Shown piece by piece: positions 1 through 6,353 of a DNA stretch of 7,360 bases (position 1 is the first letter of the stretch; the number at the start of each line of letters is the position of its first letter). The DNA comes from Rhodobiaceae bacterium (GTDB lineage Bacteria; Pseudomonadota; Alphaproteobacteria; Parvibaculales; Parvibaculaceae). The notes under the pieces were generated by a model. It worked only from the letters and a program-made list of their open reading frames with translations, was not told the origin of the DNA and made no database searches. The position numbers and the translations under genes were made by a program. The stretch is taken from assembly GCA_002746275.1 (NCBI GenBank), contig NVWR01000003.1, positions 166,665 to 174,024 on the forward strand, given 5' to 3'.

Positions 1-326
1 GACTTCAACTCAAACAGCGCCCGTTCCAGACGCATCAAACGACCATTCACCTCATCCAGGCGCGCGACCACAGAGGCGAGGTCCGTGTCCCCCGCTTTTG
101 GAGGAACCGGTGTCGAAACACCAGCATGATCCGCCACTTCAGCAGGTGTGACCTGCAGGAAGGTCGCAAGCGCCCCCACCTCATGAGGCAGAAGTTCGCG
201 CTGGTCTTTCCATATCTCCCCCACCTGCTCAGCAGAGAGGTGAAGCAGCCCACAAATATCCTCCAGCGAGCGGTCCACTGCCACCAGCTGTTGATCAAAC
301 CAGCTCTGATCGAAAAAGAGTGCCAT
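1..326 (-). CDS. Small XRE-like helix-turn-helix protein, 3' end cut by window edge
   Basis: The ATG is at 326-324 and the frame stays open to the window edge, giving 108 visible residues. GGAG lies about 7 bases before the ATG. Residues ~19-70 (SLEDICGLLHLSAEQVGEIW, then a stretch ending VTPAEVADHAGV) look like a divergent XRE/Cro-type helical DNA-binding fold, with the repeated 'LS/VTPAEV' helix starts typical of such domains. Residues ~82-108 carry hydrophobic positions at heptad-like spacing (L83, V87, L90, V93, L97, L100, L104, L107), suggesting a coiled coil or dimerisation helix. A Pro-rich linker (STPVPPKAG) joins the two parts. The start lies only 17 bases beyond the expected (unshifted) stop of the preceding crotonase gene, so the two are probably co-transcribed. 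Similar short proteins occur in alphaproteobacteria, usually without a known role. DNA binding is inferred, not shown, and the C-terminus is not visible. Confidence 0.75.
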   Translation of the reverse strand, partial: MALFFDQSWFDQQLVAVDRSLEDICGLLHLSAEQVGEIWKDQRELLPHEVGALATFLQVTPAEVADHAGVSTPVPPKAGDTDLASVVARLDEVNGRLMRLERALFELK

Positions 327-353
327 CCCGCTCCACGCTCCGCCTATCGGCCT

Positions 354-1160
354 TTAAACACCGGTGCTCGCTTTTCCAGAAAGCTCTGAACACCTTTCTC
401 TGTGATCTTCGGTCTGGAACAATGCGCCAAGTGTCGAACTAACCCAACTGCCAATCTCCCGAACATCGCCATATGTCGTGCGCCGCAACCCTTCTTTCAT
501 GTAGCGCAGGGCCAAGGGCGCATTGGCAGCGATGCGTGTTGCGAGAGAACGGGCTTCCTCCATCAAATCATCATGAGCAATTGTTCGGGACACAAGCCCT
601 ATCTCTTTTGCTCTTGCTGCATCAATCACGTCGCCGGTAAACAGCAGCTCCGCCGCCATCGACGATCCAACAATAGCTGGCAGACGCCACAGCCCACCCA
701 CATCTGTGATCAGCCCGCGCTTGATAAAAATTTCACCAAACGTCGCTCGCTCAGATGCAATCCGCATATCAGCAAACAGAGTAAGTTCCATGCCCCACCC
801 CACCGCAGGTCCATTTACTGCAGCAATGATAGGCCGGTCACACTCAAGAACGGCGACAGCAGCCGGTGTTGGTTCTGGTCGCACCTGAGTGAGTTTTTGA
901 ACACTCTTCTCGTGGGCCTCACCCGTCATCATCTCTTTGACGTCTTCACCAGAACAAAAGGCCGGATCAGTTCCTGTGACGATGGCACAGCGGACATCCT
1001 CATCGGCAGACACGGCCCGGAAAGCAGACTCTATTTCGTCATAAGCACGTCGGTTGAGCGCATTGCGTCGTTCGGGTCGGTTTATCGTAATCGTGGCGAT
1101 ATTTTCCAACACCTCATACAGCACACATTCAAATTCGCTTGGATTGATCTTCGGTTGCAT
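354..1160 (-). CDS. Enoyl-CoA hydratase/isomerase (crotonase) family protein, C-terminal frameshift
   Basis: This is a crotonase-fold acyl-CoA enzyme of 268 residues as read. Family marks are ITINRPERRNALN (residues ~25-37), the first oxyanion-hole loop around FCSGEDV (68-74), the second at NGPAVGWG (116-123), and the hallmark stretch GLITDVGG (149-156). E125 matches the first catalytic Glu of enoyl-CoA hydratases. The second Glu position is not acidic, but D153 occupies the site of the catalytic Asp in PaaG-like isomerases and hydratases. Double-bond isomerisation or hydration of an unusual acyl-CoA is therefore more likely than standard beta-oxidation crotonase activity; the substrate is unknown. 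GGGGAGAAGAGG precedes the ATG and supports the start. The gene is 71 bases downstream of the YeiH-type gene on the same strand. After H253-R254-E255 the reading frame loses the family's usual ending. Skipping one A at about 395 restores GVQSFLEKRAPVFKGR and a TAG at 346-344, giving 271 residues. The last 13 residues as read here are thus probably out of frame. Confidence 0.9.
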   Translation of the reverse strand: MQPKINPSEFECVLYEVLENIATITINRPERRNALNRRAYDEIESAFRAVSADEDVRCAIVTGTDPAFCSGEDVKEMMTGEAHEKSVQKLTQVRPEPTPAAVAVLECDRPIIAAVNGPAVGWGMELTLFADMRIASERATFGEIFIKRGLITDVGGLWRLPAIVGSSMAAELLFTGDVIDAARAKEIGLVSRTIAHDDLMEEARSLATRIAANAPLALRYMKEGLRRTTYGDVREIGSWVSSTLGALFQTEDHRERCSELSGKASTGV

Positions 1161-1231
1161 CCTCTTCTCCCCAATATTTATCCGGGAAGCCTAATGCATA
1201 TCGCACCGAAAGACTGTCGTTTGCACAGTGT

Positions 1232-2383
1232 TCAAAGCACAAAAAAGAGAGCGCCTAGCACCAGAAGGGCAATCCAGCCCGTTTCCGCTACGATCATCGC
1301 GACCGGACGCCACCCCACAACAGAGAGTTCCTTGAACGAGGTTTTCATGCCCAGCGCAGAAATCGCCGTCACCAGACACCAGCGCGAAGCATCCCCTATC
1401 TGTTCGGTCACAATCACAGGCAGCACACCCATGCTGTTAACCCCTACAAGCGCTGCAAAGCCCAGAAGGAAGAACGGGATCGGCACTTTGCCTTTGCTGG
1501 CACCAACCCCCATACGCGCCACAGCCACCGCAATCACCAACACAACAGGCAACAGCATGGCAACGCGCAGCAGCTTGATATAGGTAGAAATTTCGCCGGT
1601 CTCGACGGAGACCATGTAGCCAGCCCCTACCACCTGCGCAACATCATGAATGGTTCCGCCCAGAAAAATGCCCGCCTCCACATGATCAAGACCCAGAGGC
1701 ACAACGAGGAGCGGATAGATCACCATGGCCACGGTCGAGAGTGTGGTCACCGCCACAACGGTGAGGATCGTGTCGCGCTCAAGTTCAGCATTGCGGGGCA
1801 GAACGGACGATATGGCCAAGGCGGCAGAGGCACCGCAAATGGCGACAGACCCACCAGACAGAATGCCCAGCGACAGGCGCAAACCCAAAAGACGCGCCAA
1901 TCCCCAGCCGAACAACATCGTCGTGATAACACCCACAATCACCGTCAGAACAGGGCCCAGACCAAGCCCCGCGATTTGATCAATCGTAATGCGCACCCCG
2001 AGCAACGCGACACCCACCCGCAAAACACTGCGCGCGGCAAACTCAATGCCCGCAACACACCGTCCTTCTTCGTGCAAAAAATGAAACGCCATGCCAAGCA
2101 ACAAGGCAAACAACATGACCGGCGCACCGTAGCGTGTTGAGAGCCAGGTGGAAGCAAGGCCAATGGTGAGAGCTACCAGCAACCCCGGATAAACCGCATG
2201 CAGGAGAGCGCCCTTGGGCACATACCGCAACAGAGCTGGAACCGGCGTCGGCTCAGCTTGCGCAATCCCCTCCATACTGTCGAGGGAGGCCAGTTGTTCG
2301 AGCGAGGTCAGACGTTTTACCGCGTTGGTACCGTGTTCAGCCGACAGATTACGGCGGGCAGCATCCAGGTCACGCTCATCCAT
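1232..2383 (-). CDS. yeiH: YeiH-family putative sulfate exporter / inner-membrane transporter
   Basis: This is a 383-residue polytopic membrane protein of the conserved YeiH family (Pfam Cons_hypoth698, often annotated 'putative sulfate exporter family transporter'). Characteristic blocks are present: ALLLGMAFHFL (~93-103), GIEFAARSVLRVGVALLGVR (~112-131), SGGSVAICGASAALAISSV (~176-194), GIFLGGTIHDVAQVVGAGY (~238-256), KLLRVAMLLPVV (~270-281) and ISALGMKTSFKEL (~341-353). About ten hydrophobic segments run from residue ~64 to 382. The first ~60 residues are hydrophilic and probably cytoplasmic, making the protein longer than the usual ~330-350. The start ATG has only a weak GTGAG-type ribosome site. 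An internal ATG at codon 37 has no ribosome site, so the long form is preferred. The family's transport substrate is poorly established, and sulfate export is an annotation rather than something the sequence shows. It is the first gene of a likely minus-strand unit with the crotonase and the HTH protein. Confidence 0.92.
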   Translation of the reverse strand: MDERDLDAARRNLSAEHGTNAVKRLTSLEQLASLDSMEGIAQAEPTPVPALLRYVPKGALLHAVYPGLLVALTIGLASTWLSTRYGAPVMLFALLLGMAFHFLHEEGRCVAGIEFAARSVLRVGVALLGVRITIDQIAGLGLGPVLTVIVGVITTMLFGWGLARLLGLRLSLGILSGGSVAICGASAALAISSVLPRNAELERDTILTVVAVTTLSTVAMVIYPLLVVPLGLDHVEAGIFLGGTIHDVAQVVGAGYMVSVETGEISTYIKLLRVAMLLPVVLVIAVAVARMGVGASKGKVPIPFFLLGFAALVGVNSMGVLPVIVTEQIGDASRWCLVTAISALGMKTSFKELSVVGWRPVAMIVAETGWIALLVLGALFFVL

Positions 2384-2535
2384 TGTGGGCTCTCACTTCT
2401 GTTATTCCACAGTATTTAGCCGCTCAATAGCCTCTAAGGCAAGGGATGATGCGGGGTTTTTGAGCGGGTATCCTTTGTGATGTCGATCATGCGGGATCAG
2501 GCTAAGCTCCAGAGACACAATTGGGGCACCCCATC
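2384..2535. promoter_or_regulatory. Divergent intergenic region between yeiH-type gene and alpha/beta hydrolase
   Basis: These 152 bases separate two divergently read genes and must hold promoters for both. The best minus-strand candidate I can find is TTGCCT (2442-2437), 17 bases, then CTAAAT (2419-2414), which would give a leader of roughly 24 bases before the yeiH ATG. It is a weak match to consensus. No convincing -35/-10 pair stands out on the plus strand. I see no clear operator palindrome. Confidence 0.3.
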
Positions 2536-3246
2536 ATGAAGAACAGTCTGCTCATCCTGGCGCTATTTGCGGCACTTGTGGCAACCAGCTTCTGGTTCGC
2601 AAGCCCCGGCCTGCCCAACATCAACAGTGCCGACGGCACAGACGCACAAGCTGCGGGACCAGCTCATGTGGCTGATTTGAGCATGGGCACAGTGCACTAC
2701 CATCTGGAAGGCCCCGAGCACGCCCCCACCATCATGCTTATGAACGGGTTCAAGACCCCTTCATTCGTCTGGAACGATCACATATCGCCGCTGATTGGCG
2801 AAGGCTTCCGCGTCTTGTCGTTCGACAACTACGACCTGAAGCCCTCTGACGGACCAACCGATACCGGCACGGTCGAACAAACAGATAATCTCATGGTGGA
2901 ACTCCTGGCGCATCTCAACATCACCCGCCCTGTCCACCTCGTGGGCACATCTACAGGTGGAACCCCGGCTGCGCTCTTCGCCGCCAATCATCCAACCAAA
3001 GTCCGCTCTCTCACCCTTATTGCCGCCATGGGGGAAGACGTGAAAGCAGCCCTGGCCCGCATTGAAAACCTTCCGGTTCAGGTCGTCCGGAGTGAAAGAA
3101 GCGAAATCACTCCGCAGCTGATCTCCTTTATCCAGAAAAACCGCATGGCCCGAACTTCCGGCGGGGTTGGGGGCAAGGCACGCGGTCCCGAAGCGCGTTT
3201 GGAGCCCGCCGACTGCCTGTGCCATGACGAAGAGGCGCCCCTTTAG
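2536..3246 (+). CDS. Alpha/beta hydrolase with N-terminal signal/anchor, C-terminally truncated
   Basis: From the ATG at 2536 this is 236 residues. A TTG at 2521 would add five residues, but the ATG fits better: it gives the signal-like MKNSLLILALFAALVATSFW, and GGGG lies ~9 bases upstream. A hydrophobic N-terminus (~3-23) with a small-residue region after it suggests export or membrane anchoring. The core of an alpha/beta hydrolase follows: MGTVHYHLEGPEHAPTIMLMNG with the first strands and oxyanion region, FDNYDLKPSDGP (~96-107, matching the family's FDxRDxGLS region), then the nucleophile elbow VGTSTGG with Ser139. After SLTLIAAMGED and a cap-like helix ending ENRMARTSGG-like (residues ~203-210, read as KNRMARTSGGV), family members normally continue into the section with the catalytic Asp and His. 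Here the protein ends after a low-similarity Gly/Arg/Pro-rich tail of ~26 residues. Both later triad residues therefore appear to be missing. It is either a decaying gene or a catalytically altered remnant. It ends 58 bases before pabB. Confidence 0.7.
   Translation: MKNSLLILALFAALVATSFWFASPGLPNINSADGTDAQAAGPAHVADLSMGTVHYHLEGPEHAPTIMLMNGFKTPSFVWNDHISPLIGEGFRVLSFDNYDLKPSDGPTDTGTVEQTDNLMVELLAHLNITRPVHLVGTSTGGTPAALFAANHPTKVRSLTLIAAMGEDVKAALARIENLPVQVVRSERSEITPQLISFIQKNRMARTSGGVGGKARGPEARLEPADCLCHDEEAPL
3159..3211. repeat. GC-rich inverted repeat in the aberrant tail of the hydrolase gene
   Basis: CGGCGGG (3159-3165) pairs perfectly with CCCGCCG (3205-3211), enclosing 39 bases that include a second pair, CGCG (3181-3184) with CGCG (3194-3197). 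The repeat starts close to where the encoded protein stops resembling an alpha/beta hydrolase. It could be the footprint of a rearrangement, a dispersed intergenic element, or chance in GC-rich DNA. There is no T-run to make it a terminator. Confidence 0.35.
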
Positions 3247-3304
3247 GCTCACGCACGCTTTAACCTTGCACAGAGCCATCCCCCACGCCTAAAACATCAG
3301 AATT

Positions 3305-4837
3305 ATGCAAGGCCCCTTATTCCATCGCGTTTATGACGCAGGCCACCTGATCGAAGAAGTCCCCTTCTGCGATCCCCTCGCCCTGTTCGCTCCTCTGGCG
3401 GCCACCCCCTTTGCCCTCTTATTGGACGCAGCGACAGCTGGCCCTGAAAACGCGCCGGACCTGAAGGGCCGGTGGACCTATATCGCCGCCGACCCCTTTG
3501 CCACGGTAGAAAAGAAGGGCGGCACAACTCTCCTGAACGGGATTGAGGCGCACGGCACCGCCTTTGATCTCCTTGCCCATCAACTGGACGCGCTCTCCCT
3601 CGCCCCCGGCTGGCCTGAGGACACGGACCTGCCGCCCTTCACCGGCGGCTTCGCTGGGTTCTTTGGATATGAGTTGGGCAGTGAGCTTGAAAGCCTCCCC
3701 GCCCGCAAACCGTGGAAACATGCCGGCGACAGTACCAGCGCAAGCCCACCCGACATAGCCCTTGGCGCCTATGACTGTGTGGTCGCCTTTGACAACATCG
3801 CCCAGCGCGCTTTCATTGTATCAACGGGACTGCCGGAAACCACGCCTGCCTCCCGCGCGGTACGGGCTGAAGCCCGCGCGGCACGCTGGCGCGCCCGCCT
3901 GAACCTCAACCCCGCTCTGCCCTCTCTCCATTGGCCCGATGAGCCTGCATCTGCCGATGCCATCACCGCAACGACAGACCGCGCCCATCACGAGGCAGCC
4001 GTCAGCCGCGTTGTTGATTACATCTACGCAGGCGATATTTTTCAGGCGAACTTGTCACAACGTTTCGAGGCAGACCTTCAAAACGGCGATGATGCTTTCA
4101 CGCTCTACCGGCGCTTACGTGCCCTAAGTGCAGCACCCTTTGCAGGATTTTTCAATTTCGGGACCGGCGCTCTATTGTCTTCTTCTCCCGAACGGTTTTT
4201 GGCCTCAGATGGCGAGAGCGTCACAACCAAGCCCATCAAGGGAACCAGACCACGTGGGCAAACCCCGGAGCAGGACCAGGCGTTTGCAGATGCATTGCTT
4301 GCCAGCGAAAAAGATCGCGCCGAAAACGTCATGATTGTCGATCTGCTGCGCAATGATTTGTCCCGTGTCTGCCAGGACGGATCGGTACAGGTCCCCACAC
4401 TCTGCGCGCTGGAAAGTTTCGCCACCGTCCATCATCTGGTTTCAACAGTTCGCGGCACCCGCCGTGAGAGTGCCACCAATGTCGATCTCTTGCGCGCCTG
4501 TTTTCCCGGTGGCTCCATCACCGGCGCCCCAAAAGTTCGCGCCATGGAAATCATTTCCGAACTGGAACCCCATGCACGAGGGCCCTATTGCGGATCTCTC
4601 GGCTTCCTGAGTTTCTCAGGCACCATGGACACCAACATTTCGATCCGCACCATGACCGTCATGGAAGACCGAGTGGTCTTTCAGGCTGGCGGCGGCATTG
4701 TCGCAGACAGCAACCCGTCTGAAGAATATGAGGAAGTCATCGCCAAGGCATCTGCCCTCTGCGACGCTGTGCGGGGATGCCGCCCGCAAAGAAATCACCC
4801 GGAAGAAGATAGCCGAACCGAGCAGGCCCGCGCATGA
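3305..4837 (+). CDS. pabB: Aminodeoxychorismate synthase component I (PabB)
   Basis: This chorismate-binding enzyme of 510 residues aminates chorismate to 4-amino-4-deoxychorismate with ammonia from PabA, the first step to p-aminobenzoate and folate. The N-terminal domain includes LLDAATAG (~39-46) and a WTYIAADPF block (~57-65). The C-terminal chorismate-binding domain has YIYAGDIFQANLSQRF (~239-254), SSSPERF (~292-298), PIKGTRPRG (310-318), DLLRNDL (~346-352), HHLVS (~376-380), CFPGGSITGAPK (~399-410) and AGGGIVADSNPSEEYEE (~461-477). Lys312 in PIKGT is the residue that distinguishes PabB from anthranilate synthase TrpE, which has PIAGT, and it forms the covalent intermediate in characterised PabB. 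That makes PabB the strong call over TrpE. An in-frame TAA at 3290 lies just upstream, so the ATG at 3305 is the only reasonable start, although its ribosome site is weak. At 510 residues it is somewhat longer than E. coli PabB (~453), partly through a charged, likely disordered C-terminal tail. The gene overlaps pabA by ATGA. Confidence 0.96.
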   Translation: MQGPLFHRVYDAGHLIEEVPFCDPLALFAPLAATPFALLLDAATAGPENAPDLKGRWTYIAADPFATVEKKGGTTLLNGIEAHGTAFDLLAHQLDALSLAPGWPEDTDLPPFTGGFAGFFGYELGSELESLPARKPWKHAGDSTSASPPDIALGAYDCVVAFDNIAQRAFIVSTGLPETTPASRAVRAEARAARWRARLNLNPALPSLHWPDEPASADAITATTDRAHHEAAVSRVVDYIYAGDIFQANLSQRFEADLQNGDDAFTLYRRLRALSAAPFAGFFNFGTGALLSSSPERFLASDGESVTTKPIKGTRPRGQTPEQDQAFADALLASEKDRAENVMIVDLLRNDLSRVCQDGSVQVPTLCALESFATVHHLVSTVRGTRRESATNVDLLRACFPGGSITGAPKVRAMEIISELEPHARGPYCGSLGFLSFSGTMDTNISIRTMTVMEDRVVFQAGGGIVADSNPSEEYEEVIAKASALCDAVRGCRPQRNHPEEDSRTEQARA

Positions 4838-5448
4838 TCCTCCTCATCGATAATTACGACAGCTTTGTGCACAATCTGGCGCGCTATCTCGGCGAGCTTG
4901 ACTGCGAAAGACGCGTTGTCCGCAATGACAGCACAAGTGCCGAAGCTCTCTGTGACGAGAAGCCGGACGCTATCATCCTCTCGCCGGGCCCCTGCACGCC
5001 GGCAGACGCAGGCATCAGCATCGACATAGTTCACCTGGCAGCGGAGAAACATATTCCCCTGCTAGGCGTGTGCCTGGGGCATCAATGCATCGCCGAGGCC
5101 TTCGGTGGCACCACCGTCCGCGCCAAGGCACCAAGACACGGCAAAACCTCTCTCATTGCACATGAGGGCCACGGCCTGTTTGCCACCCTGCCCAATCCCT
5201 TCGCAGCCGCGCGGTATCATTCCCTCATCTCTGAGCTGGGGGTTGCTTCCCCTCTCATTCCCATTGCCACGGCCACAGACGACGCCCATCTCATGGCCTT
5301 TTCCCATCAGAGCCTGCCCATCTTTGGCGTGCAGTTTCATCCAGAATCCATCCTGACCCCACACGGCCATCAGGTGCTCGCCAATTTTCTCACCCTTGCG
5401 GGCCTCCCCCACGTCATGCCACGCACACATGAAGAGGTTGGCGCATGA
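4834..5448 (+). CDS. pabA: Aminodeoxychorismate synthase component II, glutamine amidotransferase (PabA)
   Basis: This class I glutamine amidotransferase of 204 residues hydrolyses glutamine and passes ammonia to PabB. It opens with MILLIDNYDSFVHNLARYLG, the standard TrpG/PabA start. The oxyanion strand SPGPCTP is at ~50-56, the nucleophile Cys80 sits in GVCLGHQ (78-84), and His169 with Glu171 of the triad sit in QFHPES (167-172). By length and motif alone it cannot be told from the TrpG anthranilate synthase subunit, and in many bacteria one protein serves both enzymes. The placement between pabB and pabC argues for PabA, but a shared role is possible. Its ATG overlaps the pabB TGA (ATGA at 4834-4837), and its own TGA overlaps the pabC start in the same way. 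Subunit production is therefore probably translationally coupled. A GAGCAGG stretch inside the end of pabB may act as the ribosome site. Confidence 0.95.
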   Translation: MILLIDNYDSFVHNLARYLGELDCERRVVRNDSTSAEALCDEKPDAIILSPGPCTPADAGISIDIVHLAAEKHIPLLGVCLGHQCIAEAFGGTTVRAKAPRHGKTSLIAHEGHGLFATLPNPFAAARYHSLISELGVASPLIPIATATDDAHLMAFSHQSLPIFGVQFHPESILTPHGHQVLANFLTLAGLPHVMPRTHEEVGA

Positions 5449-6302
5449 TCGTCTGGTTAAACGGAAAACTCATCGAGGCCGCAGAGGCACGGATCGACCC
5501 GGCAGATCGCGGTTTTCTGCTTGGCGATGGCCTTTTTGAAACGCTGCTCGCAACCCACGGAAAAATCATATTTGCCGACCAGCATCTTGAGCGCCTGGCC
5601 CAGGGCGCAAATGTTCTAGGCATCAACATCGGCTACGATGCAGCAACACTCATAGGCGCCATGAGTTCCTTGTTGATCGCAAACAGACTTGAAGGCACAC
5701 CCCGCACCGCGTTGCGCCTCACCCTCTCAAGAGGCCCAGGGCCCCGAGGTCTTCTGCCACCCAAAGATACATCACCAACCGTGCTGATTGCCTGTTTCCC
5801 CTCGCAAGCCCCCGCACACTCGACGACAGCCATCACAACCACAGTGCGCCGCAACGAATTTTCCCCCACGTCCAATCTGAAGGCGCTGCCCTACCTCGAT
5901 CAGATATTGGCCAAGCGGGAGGCGGTGGCAGCGGGAGCCGATGATGCCCTCTTCCTCAACACACAAGGCAAGCTCGCGTGTGCCAGTGCCGCAAATCTGT
6001 TCCTCTGGGACAGCAACACGCTGCTGACTCCACCCTTGAGCGACGGCTGTCTGGACGGCATTACACGCCGCGCTGTGATCGATGTGGCGCAGAGCGCGGG
6101 GATTGGTTTTTTCGAGGAGAGCATTACGCCCGCCACGTTGGCCAACGTCGAAGGGGCGTTCCTCACCAATTCTCTGATCGGCATGATGCCTCTGAGTGCA
6201 ATAGACGGACGTGACTTGAAAGAACATGAGCTCATGCAGCCATTGCGCGCTGCCTTGCACGAAGCAGAACAGGCGAGCCTCGCCCGCCCGTCACCCCAAT
6301 AG
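5445..6302 (+). CDS. pabC: Aminodeoxychorismate lyase-like PLP enzyme, class IV aminotransferase fold (PabC)
   Basis: This fold-type IV PLP enzyme of 285 residues is expected to split 4-amino-4-deoxychorismate into p-aminobenzoate and pyruvate. Visible family marks are RGFLLGDGLFETL (22-34), a HLERL segment (48-52), the Schiff-base lysine K146 in SNLKALPYLDQILAKREA (143-160), the AASANLF-type cofactor loop read as ACASAANLF (178-186), PPLSDGCLDGITR (~196-208) and SLIGMMPLSAIDGR (~243-256). In the cofactor loop the residue normally Glu, which contacts the PLP ring nitrogen in this fold, is Cys179 (codon TGT). It may be a lineage variant or a sign of shifted activity. D-amino-acid or branched-chain aminotransferases share the fold, but the operon position after pabB and pabA makes the lyase the best call. 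GAAGAGG is well placed before the ATG, which overlaps the pabA stop (ATGA). A hairpin terminator follows directly. Confidence 0.88.
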   Translation: MIVWLNGKLIEAAEARIDPADRGFLLGDGLFETLLATHGKIIFADQHLERLAQGANVLGINIGYDAATLIGAMSSLLIANRLEGTPRTALRLTLSRGPGPRGLLPPKDTSPTVLIACFPSQAPAHSTTAITTTVRRNEFSPTSNLKALPYLDQILAKREAVAAGADDALFLNTQGKLACASAANLFLWDSNTLLTPPLSDGCLDGITRRAVIDVAQSAGIGFFEESITPATLANVEGAFLTNSLIGMMPLSAIDGRDLKEHELMQPLRAALHEAEQASLARPSPQ

Positions 6303-6330
6303 AAAACGGCGAGACCAAAAGCCTCGCCGT
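6303..6330. terminator. Hairpin terminator shared by pabC and the converging membrane-protein gene
   Basis: ACGGCGAG (6306-6313) and CTCGCCGT (6323-6330) form a perfect 8-bp stem around a 9-base loop. Read on the minus strand it is followed by a T-run (GTTTTCTATT), the form of an intrinsic terminator for the gene ending at 6354. Read on the plus strand it begins four bases after the pabC stop but has only a weak T-rich tail (ATTCTATTGTT). It is probably strong for the minus strand and partial for pabC. Confidence 0.8.
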
Positions 6331-6353
6331 CCACAATTCTATTGTTCCAGAGC

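Noticed and set aside
402..1583. Long plus-strand open frame of 393 codons, antisense to the crotonase and transporter genes
   Set aside because: Its protein is rich in His, Arg, Ser and Thr with no domain, it has no ribosome site, and the opposite strand carries two clear family members. It is a by-product of GC-rich coding DNA.
2521..2535. TTG start adding five residues to the hydrolase
   Set aside because: The ATG at 2536 gives a better signal-peptide start with a G-rich site at a usable distance.
3150..3260. Possible tRNA or small RNA gene in the odd tail of the hydrolase
   Set aside because: There is no T-loop consensus, no cloverleaf and no terminator T-run; only a 7-bp stem is visible.
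2761..3279. Minus-strand open frame of 172 codons antisense to the alpha/beta hydrolase
   Set aside because: The plus strand has a signal peptide and a nucleophile elbow in good register. The antisense product shows no family and has many Cys and Gly residues.
3305..4837. Anthranilate synthase TrpE as an alternative for the chorismate-binding enzyme
   Set aside because: The PIKGT motif with Lys312 is diagnostic for PabB (TrpE has PIAGT), and pabC follows in the same operon.
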